Below, piece after piece: positions 52,334 to 60,632 of a stretch of DNA of 64,000 bases. Position 1 is the stretch's first letter. Each line of letters starts with the position of its first letter. The notes below the pieces were generated by a model that saw nothing but the letters and a program-made list of their open reading frames with translations, did not search any database and was not told where the DNA came from. The stretch is from the NCBI GenBank assembly GCA_046328335.1, contig JAXLWU010000001.1, positions 248,001-312,000 of the forward strand, written 5' to 3'. The DNA comes from JACCXM01 sp046328335. Lineage in GTDB: Bacteria; Chloroflexota; Chloroflexia; Thermomicrobiales; UBA6265. The position numbers and the translations under genes are program-made.

Positions 52334-53341
52334 TTAGCCTTGCTTCGCCTGGAAATCGGCGGCGTTGTCCTGGGTCACCAGCAAGGCGCCAGAGTCAACC
52401 TTGGCCGGTACGTCCTCGCCATTGAGGTGGCGGACCATCAGGTCTACGCCGACCACCCCCATGACGCGCGGGAACTGCGCCAGGGTCGCCTTCATCTCGC
52501 CATTCTTGACCGCTTCCACGGCGTCCGGAATGGCATCGAAGCCGACGATGATGACGTCATTGCGGCCGGCGGACTTGAGCGCCTGGAGGGCGCCGAGGGC
52601 TGGCGGGTCGTTGGCGGCGAAGATCGCCTTGAGATCGGGGTCGGAAGTAAGGATGTTCTCGGTGATCGAGAGACCCTCTTCCTGCTTCCAGTGCGCGCTC
52701 TGATCGATCACGGTGATGCCGGAGGCGGCATCGACCGCCTGATGGAAGCCCTCGTTCCGCGCCTGGGCAGTCTGGTTGGCCATGTCGCCCTGGAGGTTGA
52801 GGATCTTGCCCTCGCCACCGAGTTGCTCGACGAGGTACTCGCCGGCCTGCTTCGAGGCGGCGATGTTGTCGGTCTGGACCAGACTGACCAGTTCACCCCC
52901 GGCAGGCGCGGTATCGACCGCGATCACCGGAATGCCGGCCGCATTCGCGGCCTCGATGCCGGGGACGATCCCGGCGGCGTCGATGGTGCCGAGGATGATG
53001 CCGTCATACCCCTTGGTCACGGCGTCTTCCATCTGGGCGACCTGATCGGAAACACCGGCGTTGGTCGGCAGCGGGATGACATCGACCGTCACCCCGTCTT
53101 CCGCCGCGCGGGACTCGACGCCTTCCTTCAGTGCCTGCCAGAACGGGTTGTCCGGAAAGACCTGCATGAAGGCGAGTTTGTATTCCTTGTTGCCCTTCAC
53201 CGGGCCGTACATCGTCATCGGGTCCGCCGCGGCCTGCGGCGTCGCGTCCTGGGCAAAGACCGCCATGCCCCCGCTGAGCATGATCACCGCAACGGCCACC
53301 GCTATCGCGACGAACCAGTTGTATCTCCCTGACCGTTTCAC
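52334..53341 (-). CDS. rbsB: Sugar-binding protein of the ABC transporter (RbsB-like)
   Basis: 335 residues. A signal peptide spans about residues 1-30 (positive KRSGR, hydrophobic VAIAVAVAVIMLSGG, cleavage near VFA-QD). The mature part has the periplasmic-binding-protein type I fold: LAFMQVFPDNPFWQALKEGVESRA, YDGIILGTIDAAGIVPGIEAANAAGIPVIAVDT, and AIFAANDPPALGALQALKSAG. GTG 53341 follows GAGGAGG by eight bases. First gene of the sugar operon, behind its own promoter. Confidence 0.92.
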   Translation of the reverse strand: MKRSGRYNWFVAIAVAVAVIMLSGGMAVFAQDATPQAAADPMTMYGPVKGNKEYKLAFMQVFPDNPFWQALKEGVESRAAEDGVTVDVIPLPTNAGVSDQVAQMEDAVTKGYDGIILGTIDAAGIVPGIEAANAAGIPVIAVDTAPAGGELVSLVQTDNIAASKQAGEYLVEQLGGEGKILNLQGDMANQTAQARNEGFHQAVDAASGITVIDQSAHWKQEEGLSITENILTSDPDLKAIFAANDPPALGALQALKSAGRNDVIIVGFDAIPDAVEAVKNGEMKATLAQFPRVMGVVGVDLMVRHLNGEDVPAKVDSGALLVTQDNAADFQAKQG

Positions 53342-53503
53342 CGATCGCGCCTCCTCGACGAGTCGATCTACCGCCGCGCTCCACCGCCTGGGTCGCGCTC
53401 GCGGCCAGAGCATTCCGGGTTGGGGTGCGTCCTTGCGCGTCGTTTCGCCGCCGTCGGACGGCTACCACGTCGCGGCGCTTCCCTGCTGCCTGACCGCACA
53501 CGT

Positions 53504-53532
53504 ACTCTAGGGGCGCCGGTCGCGTCGGTCAA
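53504..53532 (-). promoter_or_regulatory. Sigma-70-type promoter of the sugar operon
   Basis: Minus strand TTGACC (53532-53527), 17-base spacer, TAGAGT (53509-53504). The leader would be about 155 bases. No operator was recognised. Confidence 0.6.
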
Positions 53533-53630
53533 CACGGGATTCGCCGTGCTGGCGCGGTCATGCGATTGCATTGCCGCGTTCCTGATGCATCGAGCGTGGC
53601 CACATCTTCGTGCATGGCGGTCATGGAGAC

Positions 53631-53690
53631 GGGCGACGCAAGCGCCGCACCCTACGACGGAATCCCGTAGGGTGCGGCGCCGCGTCGCCC
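53631..53690. repeat. Dispersed palindromic repeat, family C copy 2
   Basis: GGGCGACGCAAGCGCCGCAC, CCTACG, then CGTAGGGTGCGGCGC and CGCGTCGCCC. Confidence 0.85.
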
Positions 53691-53850
53691 ACTTCTAATT
53701 CCATGTGCTTTCGATAGTCAGAACCGCGATGCAACTCTTGAGCGGTGAGAGCCCGCAGCACGACTGAAGGAACACGCCTACGGCCGGGAGAGAGGTTCGC
53801 TATCCTTCCAGATAGCGCGATCGAAGCAGTCAGCAATTCGGGGGACGGCC

Positions 53851-55029
53851 ATGGTCAGACTCGCCAGCCGCATGCAACGGCTCGGTACGGAAACCGCGTT
53901 CGAAGTCCTGGTGCGCGCCCGCGCCCTCGAAGCGCAGGGACGCGACGTGATCCACCTCGAAATCGGCGAACCCGATTTCGATACCCCGGCGAATGTCCGC
54001 CGGGCCGGGATCGAGGCGATCGAAGGGGGCTGGACGCATTACGGCCCGGCGGCCGGTCAGCCCGATCTGCGCCAGGCGATCGCCGATTACATCAACCGCA
54101 GCCGGGGCACGAACTACGGCGCAGCGAACGTGGTGGTCACCCCCGGCGGCAAGCCGATCATGTATTTCCTCATCCTGGCCATGCTCGAGGAGGGGGACGA
54201 GGCGATCTATCCCGATCCCGGTTTCCCGATCTACCGCAGCATGATCGATTTCGTCGGCGCCAAGGCGGTGCCCCTGCCGATCCGGGAAGAGAACGATTTC
54301 CGGCTCGATGTGACGGAACTCGCCTCGCTGATCACCCCGCGCACCCGCTTCCTGATCATCAACAGTCCGGCAAACCCGACTAGCGGTGTGCTGACGAAAG
54401 CCGACCTGGAGGCGATCGCCAATCTTGCCGTCGAACACGACCTCTTCGTCCTAGCCGACGAGATCTACTCGGAAATCATCTACGAGGGCGAGCATCACTC
54501 GGTCTCGATCTTCCCCGGCATGCGCGAGCGCACCGCCATCCTCGATGGTTTCTCGAAGACGTACGCGATGACCGGGTGGCGCCTCGGCTACGGGGTGATG
54601 CCGGAAGATCTCGCCGAGCAGATTGCCCGGCTGATGGTCAACAGCGTCTCCTGCACCGCGTCGATGGTGCAGCGGGCGGGCCTGGAAGCGCTGACCGGTC
54701 CCCAGGACGACGTCAAGGCGATGGTCGCCGCGTTCCGCCGCCGCCGTGACCTGATGGTCGCGGGGCTCAATCAGATTCCTGGCATCTCTTGCCGCGAACC
54801 GTTGGGCGCGTTCTACGTCTTCCCGAACATTCGCGGCACGGGGATGAAGAGCAAACCGTTCGCGGACCGGCTGCTCGATGAGTTCGGCGTGGCCGCGCTC
54901 TCCGGAACCTCGTTCGGGGAGTATGGCGAGGGCTACCTGCGCCTTTCCTACGCGAACTCCGAGGAGAATCTGATGAAGGCGCTGGAGCGGATCGCGGCCG
55001 CGGCGCGCCAGACCGTGGGCGTGGCATGA
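53851..55029 (+). CDS. Class I/II pyridoxal-phosphate aminotransferase
   Basis: 392 residues. The PLP lysine is in LDGFSKTYAMTGWRLGY (about 239), the PLP-contacting Asn and Asp are in INSPANPTSGVL and VLADEIYSEIIYE, and the carboxylate-binding Arg is in YLRLSYANSEENL. It belongs to the aspartate/aromatic aminotransferase subgroup I-gamma; it probably transfers the amino group of aspartate, alanine or an aromatic amino acid to 2-oxoglutarate. The following HAD gene overlaps its stop (ATGA), forming a two-gene unit. Confidence 0.9.
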   Translation: MVRLASRMQRLGTETAFEVLVRARALEAQGRDVIHLEIGEPDFDTPANVRRAGIEAIEGGWTHYGPAAGQPDLRQAIADYINRSRGTNYGAANVVVTPGGKPIMYFLILAMLEEGDEAIYPDPGFPIYRSMIDFVGAKAVPLPIREENDFRLDVTELASLITPRTRFLIINSPANPTSGVLTKADLEAIANLAVEHDLFVLADEIYSEIIYEGEHHSVSIFPGMRERTAILDGFSKTYAMTGWRLGYGVMPEDLAEQIARLMVNSVSCTASMVQRAGLEALTGPQDDVKAMVAAFRRRRDLMVAGLNQIPGISCREPLGAFYVFPNIRGTGMKSKPFADRLLDEFGVAALSGTSFGEYGEGYLRLSYANSEENLMKALERIAAAARQTVGVA

Positions 55030-55724
55030 GCGAGAAGCCGGTCTGGGCCAGTTTTGACTGCTATGGCACGCTGATCGACTGGGAAGGCGGGCTGGCGAAT
55101 TTCCTCTATGACTTTGCGCTCCGGCACGAAGCGGAACTGGCGGAGAACGGTGACGCGCTACGGCGTCGCTGGGAAGCGATCCAGTTCGACCTGATCCAGG
55201 GTCCGTATCGGAAATACAAGGAGATGCTGGCGCTCAGCCTGCAGCGATGGGCGCAGGAGCGCGACTATCCCTACGTTGACAGTGATGGCGAGGCGCTGGT
55301 GCGCGCGATGCGCTCGTGGCAACCATTCCATGACACCGGGCCCGCGCTTACCCGTGCCCGCGAGGCGGGGTTGAAACTGGCGATTCTCTCCAATACCGAC
55401 CGGGACATCATCGCCCATTCGCTGAAGCACATGGGTGTTCCGTTCGAGGTGGTGGTGACCGCCGAGGATTGCGGCGCCTACAAACCGGCGATCGGCAACT
55501 TCGAGCGGTTGCTGGCAGAACTGGACGCTCCCTCGGAATCGGTGCTCCACGTCGCCTTCGGCTTCAAGTACGACATCGGGCCGGCCAACACACTGGGGAT
55601 GCGCTCGGCCTGGGTCAACCGACATATCGAAGCGACGCCGCCCGGCGCGACACCTGATCTCATCTGGCGCGATCTCTGGGGCCTTCCCGTATACGTGGGT
55701 GGCGCGGGGCCAGACTATCCGTAG
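55026..55724 (+). CDS. HAD hydrolase, haloacid dehalogenase type II-like
   Basis: 232 residues. The nucleophile Asp is in WASFDCYGTLIDWEGGL; ILSNTDRDII supplies the second motif, CGAYKPAIGNF the Lys, and HVAFGFKYDIGPANTLGMRSAWVNR the fourth region. The type II haloacid dehalogenase group includes true 2-haloacid dehalogenases as well as phosphatases. The ATGA overlap with the aminotransferase suggests a shared pathway. Confidence 0.87.
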   Translation: MSEKPVWASFDCYGTLIDWEGGLANFLYDFALRHEAELAENGDALRRRWEAIQFDLIQGPYRKYKEMLALSLQRWAQERDYPYVDSDGEALVRAMRSWQPFHDTGPALTRAREAGLKLAILSNTDRDIIAHSLKHMGVPFEVVVTAEDCGAYKPAIGNFERLLAELDAPSESVLHVAFGFKYDIGPANTLGMRSAWVNRHIEATPPGATPDLIWRDLWGLPVYVGGAGPDYP

Positions 55725-55808
55725 TTGCGTTGGGATTCGGGCTGGAGCACTGGTCCGGATTGACATGGGTCGTAAACGGTGATCCGAAACGTGTCAGTGA
55801 TGGGCAGC

Positions 55809-55870
55809 GGGCGATGCAGGCATCGCACCCTACAGGAATGCCGTCGTAGGGTGCGACGCTTGCGTCGCCC
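55809..55870. repeat. Dispersed palindromic repeat, family C copy 3
   Basis: GGGCGATGCAGGCATCGCAC, CCTAC, then GTAGGGTGCGACGC and TTGCGTCGCCC. The left inner palindrome carries a compensated change (GATGC/GCATC). Confidence 0.85.
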
Positions 55871-55940
55871 CGCATCCCCAACCACGCCAATAGCCAATTC
55901 TGATGAACACTGCCGTTTTCAATCTGGCCGGTGACGCCGC

Positions 55941-55986
55941 GAGCCCCTCTCCCGTCGAGCCGGGAGAGGGGTTGGGGTGAGGGCTC
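55941..55986 (-). terminator. Family B hairpin after the multicopper oxidase gene
   Basis: GAGCCCCTCTCCCG pairs with CGGGAGAGGGG around TCGAGC, then TTGGGGTGAGGGCTC. The remainder of the 55725-56025 gap contains only this and the family C repeat. Confidence 0.6.
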
Positions 55987-56025
55987 GCGCCACGAGGAAA
56001 TGGCGGTCATCACCCGGAAACAGCA

Positions 56026-57678
56026 TTACGCGTCGACGACCTCGACCACCTGCATCATCCCCAGTTCCTCGTGATTCATCATGTGGCAATGGAGTACGTA
56101 TTTGCCGGTGAAGTCGGTGAATCGGCTGCGGAAGGTGATGCTCCCACCGTTCGTGGGGATGATCGCCGTATCGAGCCAGACCGGTTCCTCCAGCGGCTGT
56201 CCATTGACCTTGGTCAACTGGAACGGATTGACGTGGATGTGAAAGACATGGTCGTTGTGCGCTTCCAGGTTGGTCACGGTCCATTCCTCGACCGCGCCGA
56301 GGGCGATGCGGTGATCGACGCGGTTGGGATCGAACGTCTTGCCATCGACGATGAAGGTGAACTCCTGCCAGTGACCGGCGGCGTCGACTTCCGGCGCGAA
56401 GCGTGAGAAGGTCAGATCCCGCGTGCCGGTGATCTCGTCGTCGGTGATCGTCTTCAGCGGTACCGGCGGTAGGGATGTCGGGAGCTCCATCGGTAGCGGA
56501 TCGCCCTCGACAATCACCGTCGCGAAGAGTCCGGTCGGCGCCTCGTAGCCCTGGTCATAGGGCATTGCCTGGAGTTTGTACGTTCCTGGTTCACCGGCTT
56601 TCACGAGAACGTCGACCCGCTGCGCCGGCGCGAAGAGGATCGGTGATGTCGTCGCCGCGGGGCCAGAATCGGGCGGTACGACCAGTTGACTCATTTTCGC
56701 GAGGGGCACACCATCCCGGGCGATGGCGTGCATCGTGTGGCCTTCCAGTTCGAGGAAAAAATCGTCCTGATACCCCGCGTGCAGAATGCGCCAGCGTTGG
56801 ACTTCGCCGGGTTGCATGCGGATGATCGGCGCGCGCTGGCCGTTGACCGTGAAGAACCGGGTGGAGTTCTCCGGGAAGAGCGTCTCGAATTCCTCGACCT
56901 CACGCCAGGCGTTGAAGACCATCTGGCTCAATACCAGGAGGCGCTCTTTCGCCGCGGCGATTTCCGGGACGTCGGCGAAATCGCCCTCGATGATCAATGC
57001 GGCGGCCATGCCGCTGGCGATCTGGATATCGGCCCCGCCGTGATGGTGGGGGTGATACCAGTAGGTGCCGCTGGGGTGGTCCGCGGGGATGGCGATTTCG
57101 ATCGGGTTGGTGGTTCCCGGCGCGAACTCGCGAAAGACGTTGTCGGAAATCCCTTCCGGACTGACATGCGAGCCGTGGAAGTGAAAGTTGGTGGTATTGA
57201 AGTGATGCGGGATGTTCATGTCTGCTGGCATCGGGTCCATATCAGCCGGAAGTTCGTTGATCATCGAAATCTTGAGCACGTCTCCCGGCTGGACGCGGAA
57301 GGTGGGGCCGGGCACCGTCCCTTCATAGGTGCGCGTCATCGTCTGATACCCGCCGACATCCCGCCGCGCATAGCGGACGTGAAGTTCGGTCTCCAGCACG
57401 CCGTTGCGGGAGTGGCGCACTTCGGGCTCGACCAACTCTTCCGGGCTCCACTCCGTCGGTCCGGGAATCAGCCGTCCGTCCGCGGCCTCTTGCGCCGCGT
57501 GGTCCGGCATCGGGGTGGCATCCTGGCCGCGCGCCACCTGGACGCTACCGCCGACCAACAGCGCGCCGCCGAGACCGGCGCTGCTGGCGAGCAGGCGCCG
57601 CCGCGAGATGGCCGGAAGCGTGAACGAGGTGTCGGGATGCGGGGAGGCGCCGTCCGATTCGCCGGCAGCATCCGTCAT
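56026..57678 (-). CDS. Tat-exported multicopper oxidase
   Basis: 550 residues in three cupredoxin-like regions. The leader has SRRRLLASSAGLGGALLVGG (about 25-44), a Tat signal. Copper ligands are complete: FHFHG, YWYHPHHHGG, HIHVNPFQ and HCHMMNHEELGMM, the last supplying the type 1 Cys, His and Met. Such enzymes oxidise phenols, metals (Cu+, Mn2+, Fe2+) or bilirubin with O2 outside the membrane. ATG 57678 follows AGAGGAG by seven bases; the open frame runs 87 codons further without similarity. No copper-export genes are adjacent. Confidence 0.92.
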   Translation of the reverse strand: MTDAAGESDGASPHPDTSFTLPAISRRRLLASSAGLGGALLVGGSVQVARGQDATPMPDHAAQEAADGRLIPGPTEWSPEELVEPEVRHSRNGVLETELHVRYARRDVGGYQTMTRTYEGTVPGPTFRVQPGDVLKISMINELPADMDPMPADMNIPHHFNTTNFHFHGSHVSPEGISDNVFREFAPGTTNPIEIAIPADHPSGTYWYHPHHHGGADIQIASGMAAALIIEGDFADVPEIAAAKERLLVLSQMVFNAWREVEEFETLFPENSTRFFTVNGQRAPIIRMQPGEVQRWRILHAGYQDDFFLELEGHTMHAIARDGVPLAKMSQLVVPPDSGPAATTSPILFAPAQRVDVLVKAGEPGTYKLQAMPYDQGYEAPTGLFATVIVEGDPLPMELPTSLPPVPLKTITDDEITGTRDLTFSRFAPEVDAAGHWQEFTFIVDGKTFDPNRVDHRIALGAVEEWTVTNLEAHNDHVFHIHVNPFQLTKVNGQPLEEPVWLDTAIIPTNGGSITFRSRFTDFTGKYVLHCHMMNHEELGMMQVVEVVDA

Positions 57679-58072
57679 TGCAGAACTCCTCTCGATGCCA
57701 CGTGGCAGCAGCACGCGACATCGCGTCGCTGGTGATGTCTGCCTCTGATCCGATTGCCGATGGACTACCTGGACGTGGACTATAACCGATTCACTTTCAG
57801 GATCCGCGTCCACGATCACCCTCCCGAACCGTGCCACCGCTCGGCCGGATTGGGAGGCGGAAGGTCGCCTACGATCCTGGGGATGAGCGACCGCGCCGTA
57901 GGCTTGCCGGTCAGCGTGACGCAACGGGCGATGGACCAACGTTCGACATGGTTGTTTCGGCGCGCAAGAGCGTTCCCGAACCCGCTCTTTGCGCGGTAGT
58001 GACTCGGAACACAGAGAGCGTTACGGCATGGCATCATGAATGGGAGGTACCTGCAAGCCCAGGAGGACCGAG
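57679..58072. other. Divergent intergenic region before sixA
   Basis: About 390 bases without a convincing gene. A TATAGT on the minus strand (57784-57779) could be a -10 for the oxidase gene, but no good -35 was seen. Confidence 0.45.
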
Positions 58073-58582
58073 ATGAAGACGTTGCTGATCCTGCGCCACG
58101 CCAAGACGCAACCGGACGCCCCGCGAGGCGACCACGCGCGCGAACTGATCGAACGTGGATTGCGCGATTCGCGGACGATGGGGTTGTACATCCGGGAGCG
58201 ACTCGGCACCCCTGATGCTATCGTCAGCTCCGACGCGGCGCGGGCACGCCAGACGGCGCAGATCGTCGCCGAGGTGTCCGGGTTCGCGGGTGATCTGACG
58301 ATCGAGCCGCGCATCTATGACGCGGGTGTGCGCACTCTGCTCGATGTGGTGCGAGGTCTGCCGGACGGCGAACGGGTCGCCATTGTCGGACACAATCCCG
58401 GTTTTGAGATGCTTGCCGGCGACCTCAGCGCGGACGGCAGCCCGGTGCGCCTGCCGACCGCCGGTCTGGCCGTGCTCGAATTCGATGTCTCCCGCTGGGA
58501 AGACGTGCGTCAGGGGAGGGGGCAATTGCGGGAGATCGTGACCCCGAAACTGCTCAGCGTGGCGGAATCAGCAGACGACTAA
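58073..58582 (+). CDS. sixA: Phosphohistidine phosphatase SixA-like
   Basis: 169 residues of the histidine phosphatase superfamily. The catalytic LILRHAKT (His at about 9) and the second catalytic VGHNPGFE (His at about 115) are present, as is VSSDAARARQTAQIV. SixA removes phosphate from phosphohistidine in phosphorelay or PTS proteins. ATG 58073 follows AGGAGG. The stop overlaps that of the convergent permease gene. Confidence 0.88.
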   Translation: MKTLLILRHAKTQPDAPRGDHARELIERGLRDSRTMGLYIRERLGTPDAIVSSDAARARQTAQIVAEVSGFAGDLTIEPRIYDAGVRTLLDVVRGLPDGERVAIVGHNPGFEMLAGDLSADGSPVRLPTAGLAVLEFDVSRWEDVRQGRGQLREIVTPKLLSVAESADD

Positions 58583-59505
58583 CGATTGCGCAGCCGTGGA
58601 TCGAGGGCGTCGCGTAGCCCATCGCCGAGCAAGTTGATCGCCAGCACGGTCAGCATGATCGCCAACCCCGGGAAGAGCGATACCCACCACTGGTGACGGA
58701 GCATGGAGCGGCCATCGGCGAGCATGTTGCCCCACTCCGGAGTCGGCGGCTTGATGCCCAGTCCGAGGAACGAGAGGGTCGAACCGAGGATGATCGCCCC
58801 GGCGATGCCGAGCGTCGCCAGCACGATGACCGGCGGCAGCACGTTTGGCAGGATGTGACGGAGCACGACGGTGCGATCGGGCGCGCCGGTGATTCGCGCC
58901 GCGATGACGTATTCGGTTTCCCGGATGCTGAGCACCGTACCACGCACCACCCGGGTGTACTCCGGGATCGCCGCGATGCCGACCGCGAGCATCAGGTTGA
59001 AGAGACTGGTGCCGAGAATGGCGACCAGCGCCATCGCCAGCAGAATGCCGGGAAAGGCGAGCATCAGATCGACGCCGCGCATGATCACGGTGTCGACCCG
59101 GCCACCGTAGAATCCCGCGATCAATCCCAGCGCCACCCCGACGATGGCGGTGATGCCGACGGCGACGAAGCCGACCGGCAACGACATGCGGCCACCGTAG
59201 AGCACGCGGGAAAAGATGTCGCGACCGTACGTGTCCGCGCCGAAGAGATGTTTGGCGCTGGGCGCGGCGCGGATCGCGGTTGAATCCTGCGCGATCGGGT
59301 CATACGGCGCGATGACCGGCGCGAATACCGCGAGCAGGATCATGATCAGAAGCACGATCGCGCCAATCACGGCGCCGGGATTCTTCCGCAGCCGGCGTAA
59401 CGCGTCCTGGGTCAGGCTGCTGCTCGCTCCCTGCCCTCTGGCCGCGAGTGGCTTTGGGGTGGAGACGCCGGTGAGGCGGCCCGCCGGCAATGGGGCGCTA
59501 CTCAT
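58579..59505 (-). CDS. dppC: Peptide/nickel ABC transporter permease (DppC-like)
   Basis: 308 residues, six hydrophobic helices. The N-terminal DALRRLRKNPGAVIGAIVLLIMILLAVFAPVIAPYDP and HLFGADTYGRDIFSRVLYGGRMSLPVG are typical of DppC/OppC; the EAA loop region is AARITGAPDRTVVLRHILPNVLPPVIV. Starts eight bases inside the dppB gene. Acts with DppB as the membrane pore for oligopeptides or a similar solute. Confidence 0.93.
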   Translation of the reverse strand: MSSAPLPAGRLTGVSTPKPLAARGQGASSSLTQDALRRLRKNPGAVIGAIVLLIMILLAVFAPVIAPYDPIAQDSTAIRAAPSAKHLFGADTYGRDIFSRVLYGGRMSLPVGFVAVGITAIVGVALGLIAGFYGGRVDTVIMRGVDLMLAFPGILLAMALVAILGTSLFNLMLAVGIAAIPEYTRVVRGTVLSIRETEYVIAARITGAPDRTVVLRHILPNVLPPVIVLATLGIAGAIILGSTLSFLGLGIKPPTPEWGNMLADGRSMLRHQWWVSLFPGLAIMLTVLAINLLGDGLRDALDPRLRNR

Positions 59506-60421
59506 AGCGGACCCGGGGATCGATCACCGCGTAGGAGAGATCGACCAGGAGGCTGACCAGGACGTAGACCACCGCGGTGACGAGCACCGTGCCCTGGATC
59601 AACGGGAAATCGCGGCTGCTGATGGCATTGATCGCCACCCGCCCCAGCCCAGGCCGGGAAAAGACCTGCTCCGTGACCACCGCGCCAGTGAGCAGACCGG
59701 CAAGTTGGATGCCGAAGTAGGTAACCACCGGGATCAGCGCGTTCTTCAAGGCGTGGCGGGAGACGACGAGCCGCTCCTGCACCCCCTTGGCGCGGGCGGT
59801 GTTGACGTAGTCCTGACGCATCACTTCCAGCATCGATGACCGCACCAGACGGGCAATGTATGCCGCCGACGCGAAACCGACGGTCAACGCTGGGAGAATC
59901 AGCGTATCCCAGTCGCCGCTGCCTGTGGCGGGAAAGAGATGAATCTGAAACGAAAAGGCGAAGAGGAGGAGCAATCCCAGGTAGAAGACAGGGGTGGAGA
60001 CGCCGAGCAGCGCGATCACCATCGAGAGCGAATCGAGCCAGGAGTTGTGAAAGATCGCCGCCAGGATGCCGAGCGTCACCCCGAGGACGAGCGCCACGGC
60101 GAGACCGGCGGCGGTCAGTTGCAGAGTCGGTACGATCGCTTCCGAGATGGTGTCCCAGACCGGCCGTTGATCGCGCAGACCGCGGCCGAGATCGCCGCGA
60201 AGGAGACCGCCCATATAGTCGCGATATTGCTCCCAGAGGGGACGATCCAACCCGTACTGCGCCCGAATCTGCGCTTCGCGCTCCTCGGAGAGTGGCTTCC
60301 CGGCGGCGAAGATGAGCACCGGATCGCCCGGGGTGAGATGGACCATGAGGAAAGTGAACAGGGTGATCCCGATGAGGACCGGGATCGCTTGCACCAGGCG
60401 CCGGAAGATGTAGCGTGTCAT
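59498..60421 (-). CDS. dppB: Peptide/nickel ABC transporter permease (DppB-like)
   Basis: 307 residues, six helices. MTRYIFRRLVQAIPVLIGITLFTFLMVHLTPGDPVL is the standard DppB N-terminus and YVNTARAKGVQERLVVSRHALKNALIPVVTYFGIQLAGLLTGAVVTEQVFSRPGLGR the EAA region. It lies 211 bases after the binding-protein gene, across a hairpin. No ATPase genes follow in the window. Confidence 0.94.
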   Translation of the reverse strand: MTRYIFRRLVQAIPVLIGITLFTFLMVHLTPGDPVLIFAAGKPLSEEREAQIRAQYGLDRPLWEQYRDYMGGLLRGDLGRGLRDQRPVWDTISEAIVPTLQLTAAGLAVALVLGVTLGILAAIFHNSWLDSLSMVIALLGVSTPVFYLGLLLLFAFSFQIHLFPATGSGDWDTLILPALTVGFASAAYIARLVRSSMLEVMRQDYVNTARAKGVQERLVVSRHALKNALIPVVTYFGIQLAGLLTGAVVTEQVFSRPGLGRVAINAISSRDFPLIQGTVLVTAVVYVLVSLLVDLSYAVIDPRVRYE

Positions 60422-60590
60422 CGCGAGCCTTCACCGCGGGCCAGGCAAATCGAAGCGGTTGACAGAGAGCAAGTCATCAATGCGCCATTCCGCGCGTCAG
60501 AGCATAGACCGCAGCATGGGGCGAGGGCGACCGATCTTCCCGGCAGGAGCCCGTTCAGGGGCGTGTCACCTGCTGACGTGATTGAAACCC

Positions 60591-60618
60591 CCTCGCGCCC
60601 GTCGTGCTGGGCGCGAGG
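60591..60618 (-). terminator. Hairpin between the peptide-binding protein and permease genes
   Basis: In the minus direction CCTCGCGCCC pairs with GGGCGCGAGG around an eight-base loop, followed by GGGTTTCAATC. It sits 14 bases after the binding-protein stop, the same arrangement as in the rbs operon. Confidence 0.7.
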
Positions 60619-60632
60619 CGGTTTGGCGTGAT

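Larger units (their letters stand above)
53342..53850. other. Divergent intergenic region between rbsB and the aminotransferase gene
   Basis: About 510 bases without a gene. It contains the rbsB promoter and one family C repeat; several small open frames show no similarity. Confidence 0.6.
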
